A DNA stretch of 64,000 nucleotides from Kitasatospora sp044457565 (GCF_044457565.1 NZ_JBITGZ010000011.1:62001-126000), one strand, 5' to 3'. Shown: positions 34,174 to 43,343, counted from the first letter of the stretch. Numbers and translations are program-made. The notes: generated by a model from the sequence alone, not told the origin.

Positions 34174-34662
34174 TCAGAGCTTCCGGTACATCACATGCAG
34201 CCCGACCAGGCCCTTCTCGGCGTGGTCGAAGGCCTCGGGCACCGTCGTGAGCACCTCGAAGCCGAAGGACCGCCACAGTGCGACCGCGCGGTGGTTGGTC
34301 TCCACGACCGCGTTGAACTGCATCGCCCGGTAGCCGTCGGTGCGTGCCTGGTCGAGGACATGGGCGCAGAGGGCCCGCGCGACGCCGCGGCCGGAGTGCC
34401 GGGGGTCGACCATGAAGCCCGCGTTGGCCACGTGCGAGCCGGGGCCGGCCTGGTTGGGGTGGATCTCGGCGGTGCCGAGGACCGTGCCGTCCTCGTCGAC
34501 CGCGACGAACGTCCGGCCGGGGGCCTCCTTCAGCCACATCGCGCGGGCGCGATCCTCGCTGATGTCGCGGTCCCAGGTGAAGGTGTCGCCGGCCGCGACG
34601 ATGTCGTGCAGGAACGGCCAGATGGCCGGCCAGTCCTCAGGGGTGGCTTCACGGATGAGCAT
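34174..34662 (-). CDS. GNAT-family N-acetyltransferase
   Basis: The 162-residue protein is a single GNAT domain: MLIREATPEDWPAIWPFL at the start, acetyl-CoA loop VDPRHSGRGVARALCAHVL, and NAVVETNHRAVALWRSFGFE with the family Asn and Tyr/Phe region. It resembles phosphinothricin-type acetyltransferases that modify small amines; the substrate is unknown. ATG 34662 is taken; ATG 34674 (MLGS) directly abuts the GAGGAGAG site and is less favourable. It sits downstream of a second GNAT gene, 61 bp away. Confidence 0.85.
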   Translation of the reverse strand: MLIREATPEDWPAIWPFLHDIVAAGDTFTWDRDISEDRARAMWLKEAPGRTFVAVDEDGTVLGTAEIHPNQAGPGSHVANAGFMVDPRHSGRGVARALCAHVLDQARTDGYRAMQFNAVVETNHRAVALWRSFGFEVLTTVPEAFDHAEKGLVGLHVMYRKL

Positions 34663-34723
34663 GCTGCCCAGCATCTCTCCTCGGGGTCCGGCCCGGCCAG
34701 TGGATTCGTGCCCGCTCATCGGT

Positions 34724-35260
34724 TCATCGGTCCTCGGCGCCGGCCCCACCGGCGTCCTCCTCGACGGGCGGGCGCAGGTCCTTCTCGAACCACAGCTCCG
34801 CGTACGGGTCGTCCCCGTACGGCTCGATCTCCCGGTAGCCGAGCCGGTGGTAGAGGCCTATCGCCTCGGTGAGGTCCTTGCGGGTGTTCAGCCGCATCGC
34901 GGTCGCGCCCCAGCTGCGGGCCGCGTCCTCCGCGGCGCCCACGATGCGGGCGCCGGCGCCTCCCCGCCGGGCCTGCGGGAGGACGAAGACCTTGGTCAGC
35001 TCGGTGAGCTCGGGGCTGAGCCGGCGCACCCCGACGCAGCCCACGGGCGTGCCCTCGGACCACGCCACCAGGAAGGTGCCGTGCGGCCCGGAGAGGTCCT
35101 CGCCGTGGTCCAGCTCGTGCTTGATCTCGGCGTCGGTGGAAGGGCGGTGGTAGTAGCGGCTGATCAGCTCGTCCAGGTACGCGTGGAGCAGCGCGGCCGA
35201 GTCGGGGTGGTCGAGAGGCGTCGGGCTGAGAATCCAGTCCTGCGGGGCGAATGGGGTCAC
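34724..35260 (-). CDS. GNAT-family N-acetyltransferase
   Basis: The 178-residue GNAT protein has LTKVFVLPQARRGGAGARIV as the acetyl-CoA-binding loop and RLNTRKDLTEAIGLYHRLGY as the C-terminal strand-helix. GTG 35260 is chosen because it overlaps the stop of the DUF402 gene as GTGA, which implies coupling; ATG 35269 is the alternative. The substrate is unknown. With the DUF402 gene upstream it forms a short minus-strand operon. Confidence 0.84.
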   Translation of the reverse strand: MTPFAPQDWILSPTPLDHPDSAALLHAYLDELISRYYHRPSTDAEIKHELDHGEDLSGPHGTFLVAWSEGTPVGCVGVRRLSPELTELTKVFVLPQARRGGAGARIVGAAEDAARSWGATAMRLNTRKDLTEAIGLYHRLGYREIEPYGDDPYAELWFEKDLRPPVEEDAGGAGAEDR

Positions 35261-35937
35261 GCCGACCATTCTCCGGACCGGCGCAATCCGTTTTCGGCAT
35301 GCGCGGCGGGGCGGAACGCGCCGACCGAGGGCGGCACGGGCCGCGGCGGGAGGGCCCACTCGGTGGGCGGGCGGAAGTCGCACCAGCGGCCGTCGAAGGG
35401 GAACGCCCCCGCCTCGACCCGGGCGGCCACCCTGATCCCCTCGGCCCGGACGGCGGCGGCCTGCTCGGGCGTCCAGTACGCGGGGTGGCCGGTCTTGTCG
35501 GCGAAGGACTGCTCGTCCTTCCATCGCCAGCTCCGGTCGGGAGCGACGGTCAGGTCGAGCTCCAGGTCGGTGATCCTGATGTCCGGGCCGTTGCCCGTGC
35601 GGTGTTCGAGGTTGACGTACCAGCCGGTGAAGTCGGACTCGGGGGAGAACAGCCACCACACGGCGTGCGCGGCGCCCTCGGGCTGGAGGATCAGCGCGCC
35701 GTTCTCGTGCCAGTGCCCGGGTGCGAGCGGGTAGCCTCCGACGGGCTGATCCTCCGGTGGTACGTCGCGCAGATGACGGCCGCCGGGCACGACGGCCTCC
35801 CACACCGGCGAGCGGCCGGCCAGCCAGAGCAGCAGCCCGTCCGCGGTGTGCTCCACCACACGCATCGGGCAGACACTGCTGAGCCGGCCGCCGAAGGAGA
35901 AGCTCCACCGGACCACCTCGCCTGGTTGCAGGTTCAT
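35257..35937 (-). CDS. DUF402-family protein (FomD-like phosphohydrolase)
   Basis: The 226-residue protein has a DUF402 domain: GHWHENGALILQP, then WWLFSPESDFTGWYVNLE, LELDLTVAPD and WRWKDEQSF, which carry the acidic and aromatic residues of the metal site. Characterised relatives hydrolyse nucleoside diphosphates, or nucleotidyl groups from fosfomycin intermediates (FomD), with divalent metal. No fosfomycin genes are nearby, so a housekeeping nucleotide phosphatase is more likely. ATG 35937 begins MNLQPGEVVRW. It overlaps the downstream GNAT gene. Confidence 0.8.
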   Translation of the reverse strand: MNLQPGEVVRWSFSFGGRLSSVCPMRVVEHTADGLLLWLAGRSPVWEAVVPGGRHLRDVPPEDQPVGGYPLAPGHWHENGALILQPEGAAHAVWWLFSPESDFTGWYVNLEHRTGNGPDIRITDLELDLTVAPDRSWRWKDEQSFADKTGHPAYWTPEQAAAVRAEGIRVAARVEAGAFPFDGRWCDFRPPTEWALPPRPVPPSVGAFRPAAHAENGLRRSGEWSA

Positions 35938-36212
35938 GACCCGCACCCTTGCACCCGCCACTGACAATCCACGGCGGGCCACCCGGCGAACCGTCAGGAC
36001 CACTGCCCCGTAGGTCCACTGTGCTGCCCGGGCCCCCGCCGCCGTACCGCGCCGTGACGGCGACCTGCTGGTGGCCCGGGAGGCGTACGAGCGGGAGCAT
36101 GGGCGGCACAGCGGGCGCGAGCGAGGTCTGATGCGCCCCCTGGCAGGATCTTGCGGGACGGTGGCGCGATGGCCGCTGGTGACGGGTGGCGCGGGCCCGC
36201 CATCCTGGACGC

Positions 36213-36875
36213 ATGATCACTCCTGGCCGCGCATCCGCCCCCGCCTCTGCCCCCTCTGCCGCCTCTGTCGCCGCCGCCGCAGGCGACGCCACCGACGCGA
36301 TCACGCCTGACACCAAGGACTGGACCTGGGTCCTGCTGCGTGCCTGTCCCGACTGCGGTCTCGACACGCCCGCCGTCGCGCGGGAGGACATCGCCGGGCT
36401 GGTCCGGGGCAATGCGTCCGCCTGGCAGGTCGTCCTTGCGGGTGACGAGGCAGAGGTGCGCCGCCGGCCCCGCCCCGAGGTGTGGTCGGCCCTGGAGTAC
36501 GCCTGCCATGTCCGTGACGTCTTCCGGCTCTTCCGGCTCCGGCTGGACCTGATGCTCGACCAGGAAGGTCCGCTCTTCGCCAACTGGGACCAGGACGCGA
36601 CGGCCGTCGCCGAGCGCTACGCCCAGCAGGACCCCGCGGTCGTCGCGGGCGAGCTGGCCGAGGCCGCCGAGATGCTGGCGCTGGGCTTCGAGGGGGTGCG
36701 CGGCGAGCAGTGGCAGCGGACCGGGGACCGCAGCGACGGCGCCCGGTTCACGGTGGAGTCGTTCTCCCGGTACCTGATCCACGACCCGCTCCACCACCTG
36801 TACGACGTGACCGGCGAGCGCCTCCAGGCGGCCCCGGCCCCGGCCCCTGCGCCCGAGGCCCAGGACCGGGCGTAG
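36213..36875 (+). CDS. DinB-like four-helix protein
   Basis: The 220-residue protein has, after an Ala/Ser-rich N-terminus of about 35 residues, a DinB/mycothiol-transferase-type helical bundle. Candidate metal-binding His residues lie in EYACHVRDVF and in LIHDPLHHLYDV. The latter contains three His, a DinB-superfamily feature. CPDCGLD near residue 50 adds two Cys. Members use divalent metal and, in actinomycetes, often mycothiol; the reaction is unknown. ATG 36213 is used in preference to earlier in-frame codons that lack a ribosome site. The C-terminus is a short Ala-Pro repeat. Confidence 0.75.
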   Translation: MITPGRASAPASAPSAASVAAAAGDATDAITPDTKDWTWVLLRACPDCGLDTPAVAREDIAGLVRGNASAWQVVLAGDEAEVRRRPRPEVWSALEYACHVRDVFRLFRLRLDLMLDQEGPLFANWDQDATAVAERYAQQDPAVVAGELAEAAEMLALGFEGVRGEQWQRTGDRSDGARFTVESFSRYLIHDPLHHLYDVTGERLQAAPAPAPAPEAQDRA

Positions 36876-36919
36876 GCGTCGGCCTCGGCCCCGGGCGCCG
36901 CCGGGCCGGCCGGGCGCCG

Positions 36920-37561
36920 TCACCAGCCGCCGGGATCCTGCAGCATGCTCCGCCGGAGCCGGCCGGCGACGTTCGCGGTGTCCGTGCCGACGACGTCGGC
37001 GATCTCCGGGGCGGCGAGGCCGACCACGTAGTGCAGGATCGCCAGGTCCTCGTCCGCCGGGGTCGCGACGCGCGCCTGGGGTACCTCGGGCTCGCTGAGC
37101 AGGCGGTCCGCGACGATGCTGCGCAGGATGTACCAGGCGTGAGCCGTGGGGTTGGAGCTGCCGAGCAGTTCCCGCCAGCGGACGGCGAGCTGGCCGAAGG
37201 CCAGCTGGACGGCGGCGGCCGCGTCGTCGGGATCGGGGATCCACACCCGGGCGTAGCTGAGGTAGCGCGGCCGGTGCAGCTCGCAGAAGGCCGCGAACTC
37301 CAGTGGTACGTTGAACGGTTCGCCGGATGCCGCGCCAGGCCCCGCGCCGGCGGCCCACTCGGACGCGCCGGACCGCTCGGGCAGTTCGGACGCCCCGGGC
37401 CGCTCGGATGCGCCGGCCCACTCGGACGTTGCGGACCTCCCGTACGCGGCGGACGTACGGGCCGGGCCGGGCGTAGCGTCGCCGGGCGTGCCGGACGTCG
37501 GGCCGGAGGCTGCGCCGGGCTCGGGGGCCGGCCCGGTCGGGCCGGTGTGACGCATGGTCAT
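36920..37561 (-). CDS. Sigma-70/ECF-like regulatory protein with low-complexity N-terminus
   Basis: The 213-residue protein starts with about 75 residues of Pro/Gly/Ser/Glu low complexity containing repeated GASE and ERxGASE units. The remainder resembles sigma region 2 (HRPRYLSYARVWIPDPDDAAAAVQLAFGQL; first stretch near residue 92) and region 4 (ATPADEDLAILHYVVGLAAPEIADVVGTDTANV; near residue 165). The region-4 helix-turn-helix is weak, so it may be a degenerate ECF factor or a sigma-like regulator. ATG 37561 follows GAGAGGCAGAG. No anti-sigma gene is adjacent. Confidence 0.65.
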   Translation of the reverse strand: MTMRHTGPTGPAPEPGAASGPTSGTPGDATPGPARTSAAYGRSATSEWAGASERPGASELPERSGASEWAAGAGPGAASGEPFNVPLEFAAFCELHRPRYLSYARVWIPDPDDAAAAVQLAFGQLAVRWRELLGSSNPTAHAWYILRSIVADRLLSEPEVPQARVATPADEDLAILHYVVGLAAPEIADVVGTDTANVAGRLRRSMLQDPGGW

Positions 37562-37830
37562 CTCTGCCTCTCGGCAAGGGAGATGGGCGGGTGGCAAGGA
37601 TCTTCCGCGCTTACTCTACGGGAAGCCTCCGGTGCTCTGGGTGACCAATCGGATTGAATGCGCGGAACCTCACTGAGAAGGGACTGACACGCCTCTGAAC
37701 GCCTGGAACGGTACCGGCGCAACAGTAGCCACAGACCGCGCCGGGAGCGCAGTTGCGGGCGTGTCGCAGCTGGTCAGAGGCCGTAGAACGGCAGTGGCTG
37801 CAAGGGGGTTGATGTGCCACGGTAGGGCCT

Positions 37831-38913
37831 ATGGAGGTCCACGCGCACCCCGATCCGCACCCCGATCCGCACGGCCGCCGCGATCACCCGCACGACCCCG
37901 CGAACGATCACGCGCAGGATCACACGCACGACGCCCCGGGCCATCACGGGCAGGCGCATCACCACGGCCGCGCGCCCGGCGTGCGGCACCGACTCGCACA
38001 CCTGCTGCGCCCGCACGGGCATGACGCCGCGGACCGGATCGACGCTGCCCTGGAGTCCTCCGCCGACGGCCTGCGCACCCTCTGGGTCTCGCTGCTGATA
38101 CTCGGGCTCACCGCGGTGCTCCAGGGCTCGATCGCCCTGCTGTCCGGCTCGGTGGCGCTGCTCGGGGACACCGTGCACAACGCCGCCGACGCGCTCACCG
38201 CCGTACCGCTGGGCATCGCCTTCCTGCTCGGCCGCCGGGCCGCCAACCGCCGCTACACCTACGGCTACGGGCGGGCGGAAGACCTGGCGGGGGTGGCCAT
38301 CGTGGCCACCGTCGCGGCCTCGGCGGTGTTCGCCGGGTACACCGCGCTGACGCGGCTGCTGCACCCGCAGCCGGTGGGTCACCTGTGGGCGGTCGCGGGC
38401 GCCGCGCTGGTCGGCTGCCTGGGCAACGAGTGGGTGGCCCGGTACCGGATCCGCACCGGCCGCCGGATCGGCTCGGCGGCCCTGGTCGCGGACGGCCTGC
38501 ACGCCCGCACGGACGGGCTGACCTCGCTCGCCGTGCTGGTGGGGGCGGCCGGCAGCGCCCTGGGCCTGCGGCGGGCGGACCCGCTGGTCGGGCTGCTGAT
38601 CACCGGCGCGATCCTGGTGGTGCTGCGCGGATCGGTGCGCGAGGTCGGACGGCGGCTGATGGACGCCGTAGACCCGGAGCTGGTGGATGCGGCGGAGCGC
38701 GAACTGCGGGCGGTGGACGGGGTGCGCGGGGTCGGCGCGCTTCGGATGCGGTGGATCGGGCACGCGCTGCGGGCCGAGGCGGACGTCGTGGTGGACGGGA
38801 CGCTCACGGTGGTGGCGGCGCACCGGGTGGCGGAGGCGGCCGAGCAGGCCCTGATCCGTGCGGTACCCCGCTTGTTGGCGGCCACGGTGCACATCGACCA
38901 TGCACCGGCCTGA
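37831..38913 (+). CDS. Cation diffusion facilitator (zinc/cobalt efflux family)
   Basis: The 360-residue protein has a His/Asp-rich N-terminal tail (PHPDPHGRRDHPHDPANDHA) that likely binds metal, then six transmembrane helices with the HxxxD pairs LLGDTVHNAAD and ADGLHARTDG of the transport site, and a cytosolic C-terminal domain. CDF proteins export Zn2+, Co2+ or related ions by proton antiport; the ion cannot be fixed from sequence. Monocistronic. An ArsR/MerR-type regulator is not next to it. Confidence 0.9.
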   Translation: MEVHAHPDPHPDPHGRRDHPHDPANDHAQDHTHDAPGHHGQAHHHGRAPGVRHRLAHLLRPHGHDAADRIDAALESSADGLRTLWVSLLILGLTAVLQGSIALLSGSVALLGDTVHNAADALTAVPLGIAFLLGRRAANRRYTYGYGRAEDLAGVAIVATVAASAVFAGYTALTRLLHPQPVGHLWAVAGAALVGCLGNEWVARYRIRTGRRIGSAALVADGLHARTDGLTSLAVLVGAAGSALGLRRADPLVGLLITGAILVVLRGSVREVGRRLMDAVDPELVDAAERELRAVDGVRGVGALRMRWIGHALRAEADVVVDGTLTVVAAHRVAEAAEQALIRAVPRLLAATVHIDHAPA

Positions 38914-39039
38914 GCCGGCCGATCCCCCGGTCCCCGATCCCCCGGTGCCCGATCCCCCGCCCTCAACCCCGATCCCCCCGCCCTCGACCCCGTTCCCCGA
39001 CCCCGACCTCCGCCCCCGGTCCCCCGCAGTGCCCGCCCC

Positions 39040-39675
39040 TCAGGCGCCGTGCCCGGCCTCCGCCGCGCCGATCCGGTCGGTGGCCGTGGCCCGCTCGACC
39101 TGCGAGGGGAAGCCCTCCACGGCCCGCCGTCCGGCGAGTTCGACGGTCGCCGCAGCTCTCGCCGCAATCGCTGCGGCCGCCCCCGCGGCGCTCTCGGCAG
39201 TGGCCCTGGCCGCCGGGACCGTTGCTGCGTGCCGCTGCTGCTCGGGCGAGGCCGACGTGGTGGCCGCCATCGCGGTCGCTGCCGTGCCGACGGCGGCGGG
39301 CTCGGCGGAAGGCCCGGCGACAGGCGCGGCATCCCCCTCGGTGCGTCTGGCGCGGCTGGTCCTGACGGCGGTCTCCTCGGCGACCTGCCGGGCGGCGAGG
39401 TAGGTCTGGACGACCGCCATGCCGTACACGGGCTGGATCAGCTGGTGGCCCTTGAAGAAGGGACGGGCCGGGGCGAATCCGGCGGCGATCACGAGGTCGC
39501 GGATCTCGGCTATCTCCGCCTCGGTCCGCGCTGTGAAGCGGACCTCCCAACCCTTCTTGTACGTATGGCCCCGCTCGCCGTTGCGGCGGGAGAGGTCCGG
39601 CTGGCGGACGTATCCGGGCAGGCGGCCGAGGCGCAGCTGGGCCGCGCGAAGGCCGGAGGTCTCGTCACGTGACAT
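39040..39675 (-). CDS. Conserved-looking protein with Ala-rich tail
   Basis: The 211-residue protein has an N-terminal globular half (about 1-100) with GYVRQPDLSRRNGERGHTYK and GWEVRFTARTEAEIAEIRDL, and a C-terminal half that is mostly Ala/Thr/Glu helix. I do not recognise the family; basic residues in the first half suggest nucleic-acid binding, an inference only. ATG 39675 lacks a clear ribosome site. It ends in Pro-coding low-complexity DNA shared with the convergent cation transporter. Confidence 0.55.
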   Translation of the reverse strand: MSRDETSGLRAAQLRLGRLPGYVRQPDLSRRNGERGHTYKKGWEVRFTARTEAEIAEIRDLVIAAGFAPARPFFKGHQLIQPVYGMAVVQTYLAARQVAEETAVRTSRARRTEGDAAPVAGPSAEPAAVGTAATAMAATTSASPEQQRHAATVPAARATAESAAGAAAAIAARAAATVELAGRRAVEGFPSQVERATATDRIGAAEAGHGA

Positions 39676-39999
39676 GAACCAAGCGTAGGCAATCCTGCGG
39701 ACGGGAGTGACTACCGGAGGGCGCTTCGGCGTATGGCACTGATCACTCTCGGTCAAACGGCCTGGTCATTGGTTTGGATCGGCGGTCGGAAGGGGTGGAT
39801 GGAGGTTCACCGGTGGGTTTCTGACGGTGCGGGGGCGGGCTTCCTCCCGGCCGCGAACGACAACCACATGACCGCCCATTACTCCAAATGGGTGATGGTA
39901 TGGGGACTTTAGTACGGGCTAGTGCCGGTTTCGCGACGGTTGGGTAACAGTGCGTCAGGCAACCGGTGGCTGGTCGGAGGTGTTGGGGATGGTGTCGGC

Positions 40000-41028
40000 A
40001 TGAGCTACCAGATTCCTTCGACGCCGTCCTCCCTGGAGGAACTGGCGAAGCGTCAGCAGAACGTCATCACCGCCGGTCAGCTCCGGGCCCGTGGTGTGCC
40101 GGCCCGGGTGATCAGCGAGCACTGCCGCCGTGGCGGCCCCTGGCAGCGGCTCCTGCCGAGGGTCTACCTGCTCCAGGGCGGCGAGCCCACGCCCGAGCAG
40201 CGGATGTGGGCCGCCCTGCTCTACGCGGCCCGGAGCGGCCGCGAGGAGGGCCGCCACGCCGGCGCGGTGATCACCGGCGCGGCAGCCCTCGCGCTGTACG
40301 GCTTCAGTGCGGTGCCACGGCTGCCGGCCGTCACGGGGGTGGAGGTGCTGGTGCCCCGTCAGCGCCGTCTGAAGGATGCCGGTGAGGTGCGGATCCGGCG
40401 CACCGAGCGGGAGTTGGAGGCCCGGTCGGTGCACGGCCTGGCCTGCGCGCCGGTCGCCAGGGCGGTCGCGGACGCGTTCCGCGAGTGGACGGACGGCGGC
40501 GCCTTCGACAACGGCCTGGTCGGCCTGCACCTGGTGCGCGCGGTGCTGCGGGAGGCCCTCACGCTGGCGGGCGGCCGCTGCACGGTGGCCGAGCTGCTGG
40601 CCGAGCTGGGGGAGTCCGGCCTGCTGGAGGACGTGCGGATCCGGGCCGCGCTGGACGAACTGCTGGCCGCCGAGCGGGAGTCGGTGCTGGAGCGGATCGG
40701 CGAACTGGTGGACGAGTGGCTGCTGCCCGTGCCGCTCACCGGCCCCGAGCTGCGGATGCGCGGCGGTACGTACATCGCCGTCCCCGATCTGTACTGGCCG
40801 CAGGCCGGTGTCGCGGTGGAGGTCGACTCCGAACTGCGGTGCGTCAGCGAGGGTGAAGCCGCCTGGGTGCGGGGCGGCCAGCACCGGATGGAGTACCTGG
40901 GAGTGCGGGTGGTCTATGTGTCGGGTCGCCGGCTCGCCGCCGAACCGGACGTGGTCGGCGGCGAGTTGCGGGAGGCGTTCGTCCAGGGGGGCACGGACGT
41001 GGTGGAGTTGCTGGTCACCGAGCGCTGA
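40000..41028 (+). CDS. AbiEi-like antitoxin-domain protein
   Basis: The 342-residue protein has an N-terminal winged-helix of the AbiEi type (LAKRQQNVITAGQLRARGVP ... WQRLLPRVYLLQ), a middle AbiEi C-terminal-like region (AVITGAAALALYGF) and a C-terminal region with VAVEVDSEL, resembling the catalytic core of very-short-patch-like/DUF559 nuclease folds. Such proteins are widespread singletons in actinomycetes. No AbiEii nucleotidyltransferase partner is present, so a toxin-antitoxin role is unsupported. ATG 40000 is the likeliest start. Confidence 0.72.
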   Translation: MSYQIPSTPSSLEELAKRQQNVITAGQLRARGVPARVISEHCRRGGPWQRLLPRVYLLQGGEPTPEQRMWAALLYAARSGREEGRHAGAVITGAAALALYGFSAVPRLPAVTGVEVLVPRQRRLKDAGEVRIRRTERELEARSVHGLACAPVARAVADAFREWTDGGAFDNGLVGLHLVRAVLREALTLAGGRCTVAELLAELGESGLLEDVRIRAALDELLAAERESVLERIGELVDEWLLPVPLTGPELRMRGGTYIAVPDLYWPQAGVAVEVDSELRCVSEGEAAWVRGGQHRMEYLGVRVVYVSGRRLAAEPDVVGGELREAFVQGGTDVVELLVTER

Positions 41029-41142
41029 GGTCCGGGCAGCGGGGCCTCGACGATGGGGCTCAACCGCAGGACCTCGACACTGAGGCCTCAATTGCAGGGC
41101 CCCGGCCACGGGGTCGCGAACGCCAGGACCTCAACTCCGTTG

Positions 41143-41172
41143 ACCGGACCGGACCGGACCGGACCGGACCGG
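41143..41172. repeat. Six tandem copies of ACCGG
   Basis: ACCGG is repeated six times without interruption in the intergenic region downstream of pncA and of the convergent AbiEi-like gene. It is a simple-sequence tract with potential for slippage. Confidence 0.9.
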
Positions 41173-41199
41173 CCCGGAGATCCGGCACCGCAGGGCGGG

Positions 41200-41790
41200 C
41201 TAGTCGCGCACGACGGGCGTGCCGACCAGCGTCACCCCGGCCGCCCGGAGCTCCTCCAGCGCCGCGGCCGTGGTCTGCGGTGCGACGCCGGCCGTCAGGT
41301 CCAGCAGGACGCGGGTGGTGAACCCCGCCCGCGCCGCGTCGAGCGCGGTGGCCCGGACGCAGTGGTCGGTGGCGATGCCGACCACGTCGACCTCGGTGAC
41401 CTGCCGTTCCCGCAGCCATTCGGCCGGGCCGCGGTTGTTCTCGTCCAGCCCCTCGAAGCCGCTGTACGCCGCCGAGTAGGCGCCCTTGTCGAAGACCGCC
41501 TCGATCGCACCGGAGGTGACGGACGGGGCGAAGTTGGGGTGGAAGCCCACCCCCTCGGTGCCCGCCACGCAGTGCACGGGCCAGCTGTCGATGTAGTCGG
41601 GCTCGGCGGAGAAGTGGGCCCCCGGGTCGATGTGGTGGTCACGGGTGGCGACGATGTGCTGGTAGCCGGGGGAGGACTCGGCGATCAGGTCGGTGACGGC
41701 GGCGGCCACCTCGGCACCCCCGGCGACGGCGAGGCTGCCGCCCTCGCAGAAGTCGTTCTGCACGTCGACGACGATCAGTGCCCGGTGCAT
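41200..41790 (-). CDS. pncA: Nicotinamidase (isochorismatase family)
   Basis: The 196-residue protein has the nicotinamidase triad Asp9 (VVDVQNDF), Lys102 (FDKGAYS) and Cys144 (TDHCVRATA), with the metal site in TRDHHIDPGAHF. It converts nicotinamide to nicotinic acid for NAD salvage. Its neighbour pncB uses the product, and the two share strand and direction. ATG 41790 is chosen because GAGG lies 9 bases upstream; ATG 41799 abuts it. Confidence 0.92.
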   Translation of the reverse strand: MHRALIVVDVQNDFCEGGSLAVAGGAEVAAAVTDLIAESSPGYQHIVATRDHHIDPGAHFSAEPDYIDSWPVHCVAGTEGVGFHPNFAPSVTSGAIEAVFDKGAYSAAYSGFEGLDENNRGPAEWLRERQVTEVDVVGIATDHCVRATALDAARAGFTTRVLLDLTAGVAPQTTAAALEELRAAGVTLVGTPVVRD

Positions 41791-41989
41791 GGCTGGCATC
41801 CTCGGTTGAGTGGGTCTGTGCGGTGGGGGCAACTCTAGGGAGTGACGTGCGTAGGCGGAAGTCCGAGGGACGGGCAGGCGCAGCGCCCCGCCGGGCGGGC
41901 GGGCGGCGTCGAGCGGCCCGGCCAGCCCGGCCAGCCCGGCCAGGTCGGCCCGTCGCGAGCCGGCACCGGCCGTCCCGAGCCCGCCCCGG

Positions 41990-43306
41990 TCAGGCCGGGG
42001 TCTCGGTGGCCAGTACCGGCTCGCCCTTGGAGAGCTGGGTGGCCGAGAGCGGCAGCGCGGCGCGCGCCCGGACGTGCCGCTCCCGCGCGGCGGCCAGCGG
42101 CTCCCGCCCGACCACCTCGCCCGCGCGGACCAGCGGCACCTGGAGCCGGTGCGCGGTGAGCTCCTCGGGCACGGCGCCGGTGCCGATCACCTCGGCCTCG
42201 GCGACGCCGTCCGCGTCGGGCCGCCGGGCGGCCCACTTGCGCCCGCCGACGCTCGTCTTGCCGCCGGCCGAGCGCTTGGCGACCGGCAGTAGCTCACCGC
42301 CGGGGGTGCTCTCCCGGGCGACCAGCTTGTAGACCATCGCGCAGGTGGGGTGGCCGCTGCCGGTGACCAGGCTGGTGCCGACGCCGTAGCCGTCGACGGG
42401 GGCGGCGGCGAGCGCGGCGATGGCGTACTCGTCCAGGTCCGAGGTCACGATGATCTTCGTGTCCCGGGCGCCGAGCTCGTCCAGCTGCCGGCGGACCCGG
42501 TGGGCGAGCAGGGTGAGGTCGCCGGAGTCGATCCGGACGGCGCCGAGTTCGGGGCCGGCCACCTCCACGGCCGTGCGGACCGCCTCCCTGAGGTCGTAGG
42601 TGTCGACCAGCAGCGTGGTGCCGCGGCCCATCGAGGCGATCTGCGCGGTGAAGGCGTCCCGCTCGCTGTCGTGCACCAGGGTGAAGGCGTGCGCCGCCGT
42701 GCCCCTGGTCGGGATGCCGTACCGGAAGCCGGCCTCCAGGTCGGAGGTGGCGTCGAAACCGGCGATGTACGCGGCGCGGGCGGCGGCCACGGCGGCCTGC
42801 TCGTGGGCCCGGCGGGCGCCCATCTCGATGCAGGGGCGCCCCCCGGCGGCGGACGTCATCCGGGAGGCGGCGGCCGCGACGGCCGAGTCGAAGTTCAGGA
42901 TCGACAGGATGACCGTCTCCAGGATCACCGCCTCGGCGAAGCTGCCCTCCACGGTGAGCACCGGCGAGCCGGGGAAGTAGACCTCGCCCTCGGGGTAGCC
43001 CCGGACGTCGCCGCGGAAGCGGTAGTCGGCGAGGTAGCGCAGGGTGTCGTCCTCGACCACGCCCTCGTCGGCCAGCCAGTCCAGCTGCGCTGTGCTGAAG
43101 CGGAAGTCCTCGATGGCGTCCAGGACCCGGCCGGTGCCGGCCGTCACGCCGTAGCGGCGGCCGTTGGGCAGACGCCGGGTGAACACCTCGAAGACGGAGC
43201 GGCGGTGTGCGGCCCCGCTGCGCAGTGCGGCCTGCAGCATGGTGAGCTCGTAGCGGTCGGTGAGGAGCGCGGTCGACCCGGCCGCGCGCACTGAAGTGGC
43301 GTCCAT
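41990..43306 (-). CDS. pncB: Nicotinate phosphoribosyltransferase
   Basis: The 438-residue protein has LLTDRYELTMLQAALRSG at the N-terminus, MGARRAHEQAA, GTAAHAFTLVHDSE and VRIDSGDLTLLAHRVR, the phosphoribosyl-diphosphate-binding landmarks. It makes nicotinate mononucleotide from nicotinate and PRPP. Length is normal for the family. A palindrome CGTCA-GAG-TGACG lies 25 bp upstream of the start and is a candidate NAD-dependent operator. Next downstream is pncA. Confidence 0.94.
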   Translation of the reverse strand: MDATSVRAAGSTALLTDRYELTMLQAALRSGAAHRRSVFEVFTRRLPNGRRYGVTAGTGRVLDAIEDFRFSTAQLDWLADEGVVEDDTLRYLADYRFRGDVRGYPEGEVYFPGSPVLTVEGSFAEAVILETVILSILNFDSAVAAAASRMTSAAGGRPCIEMGARRAHEQAAVAAARAAYIAGFDATSDLEAGFRYGIPTRGTAAHAFTLVHDSERDAFTAQIASMGRGTTLLVDTYDLREAVRTAVEVAGPELGAVRIDSGDLTLLAHRVRRQLDELGARDTKIIVTSDLDEYAIAALAAAPVDGYGVGTSLVTGSGHPTCAMVYKLVARESTPGGELLPVAKRSAGGKTSVGGRKWAARRPDADGVAEAEVIGTGAVPEELTAHRLQVPLVRAGEVVGREPLAAARERHVRARAALPLSATQLSKGEPVLATETPA

Positions 43307-43330
43307 GCCGATGATGCTACTACTACTTAG

Positions 43331-43343
43331 CGTCAGAGTGACG
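43331..43343. promoter_or_regulatory. Palindromic operator candidate upstream of pncB
   Basis: CGTCA and TGACG are perfect inverted halves around GAG. The core resembles the GTCA..TGAC centre of known NAD-metabolism (NrtR-type) operators. Position between pncB and clpS, close to the pncB start, favours pncB control. Confidence 0.4.

Noticed and set aside
36071..36310. GTG-started frame (MAREAYEREHGRHSGRERG) upstream of the DinB-like gene
   Set aside because: The first 20 codons look plausible, but the rest is Arg/Cys/Pro-rich and overlaps the DinB-like gene out of frame; no clear ribosome site.
40000..41028. AbiE abortive-infection system
   Set aside because: Only the AbiEi-like protein is present; there is no AbiEii nucleotidyltransferase next to it.
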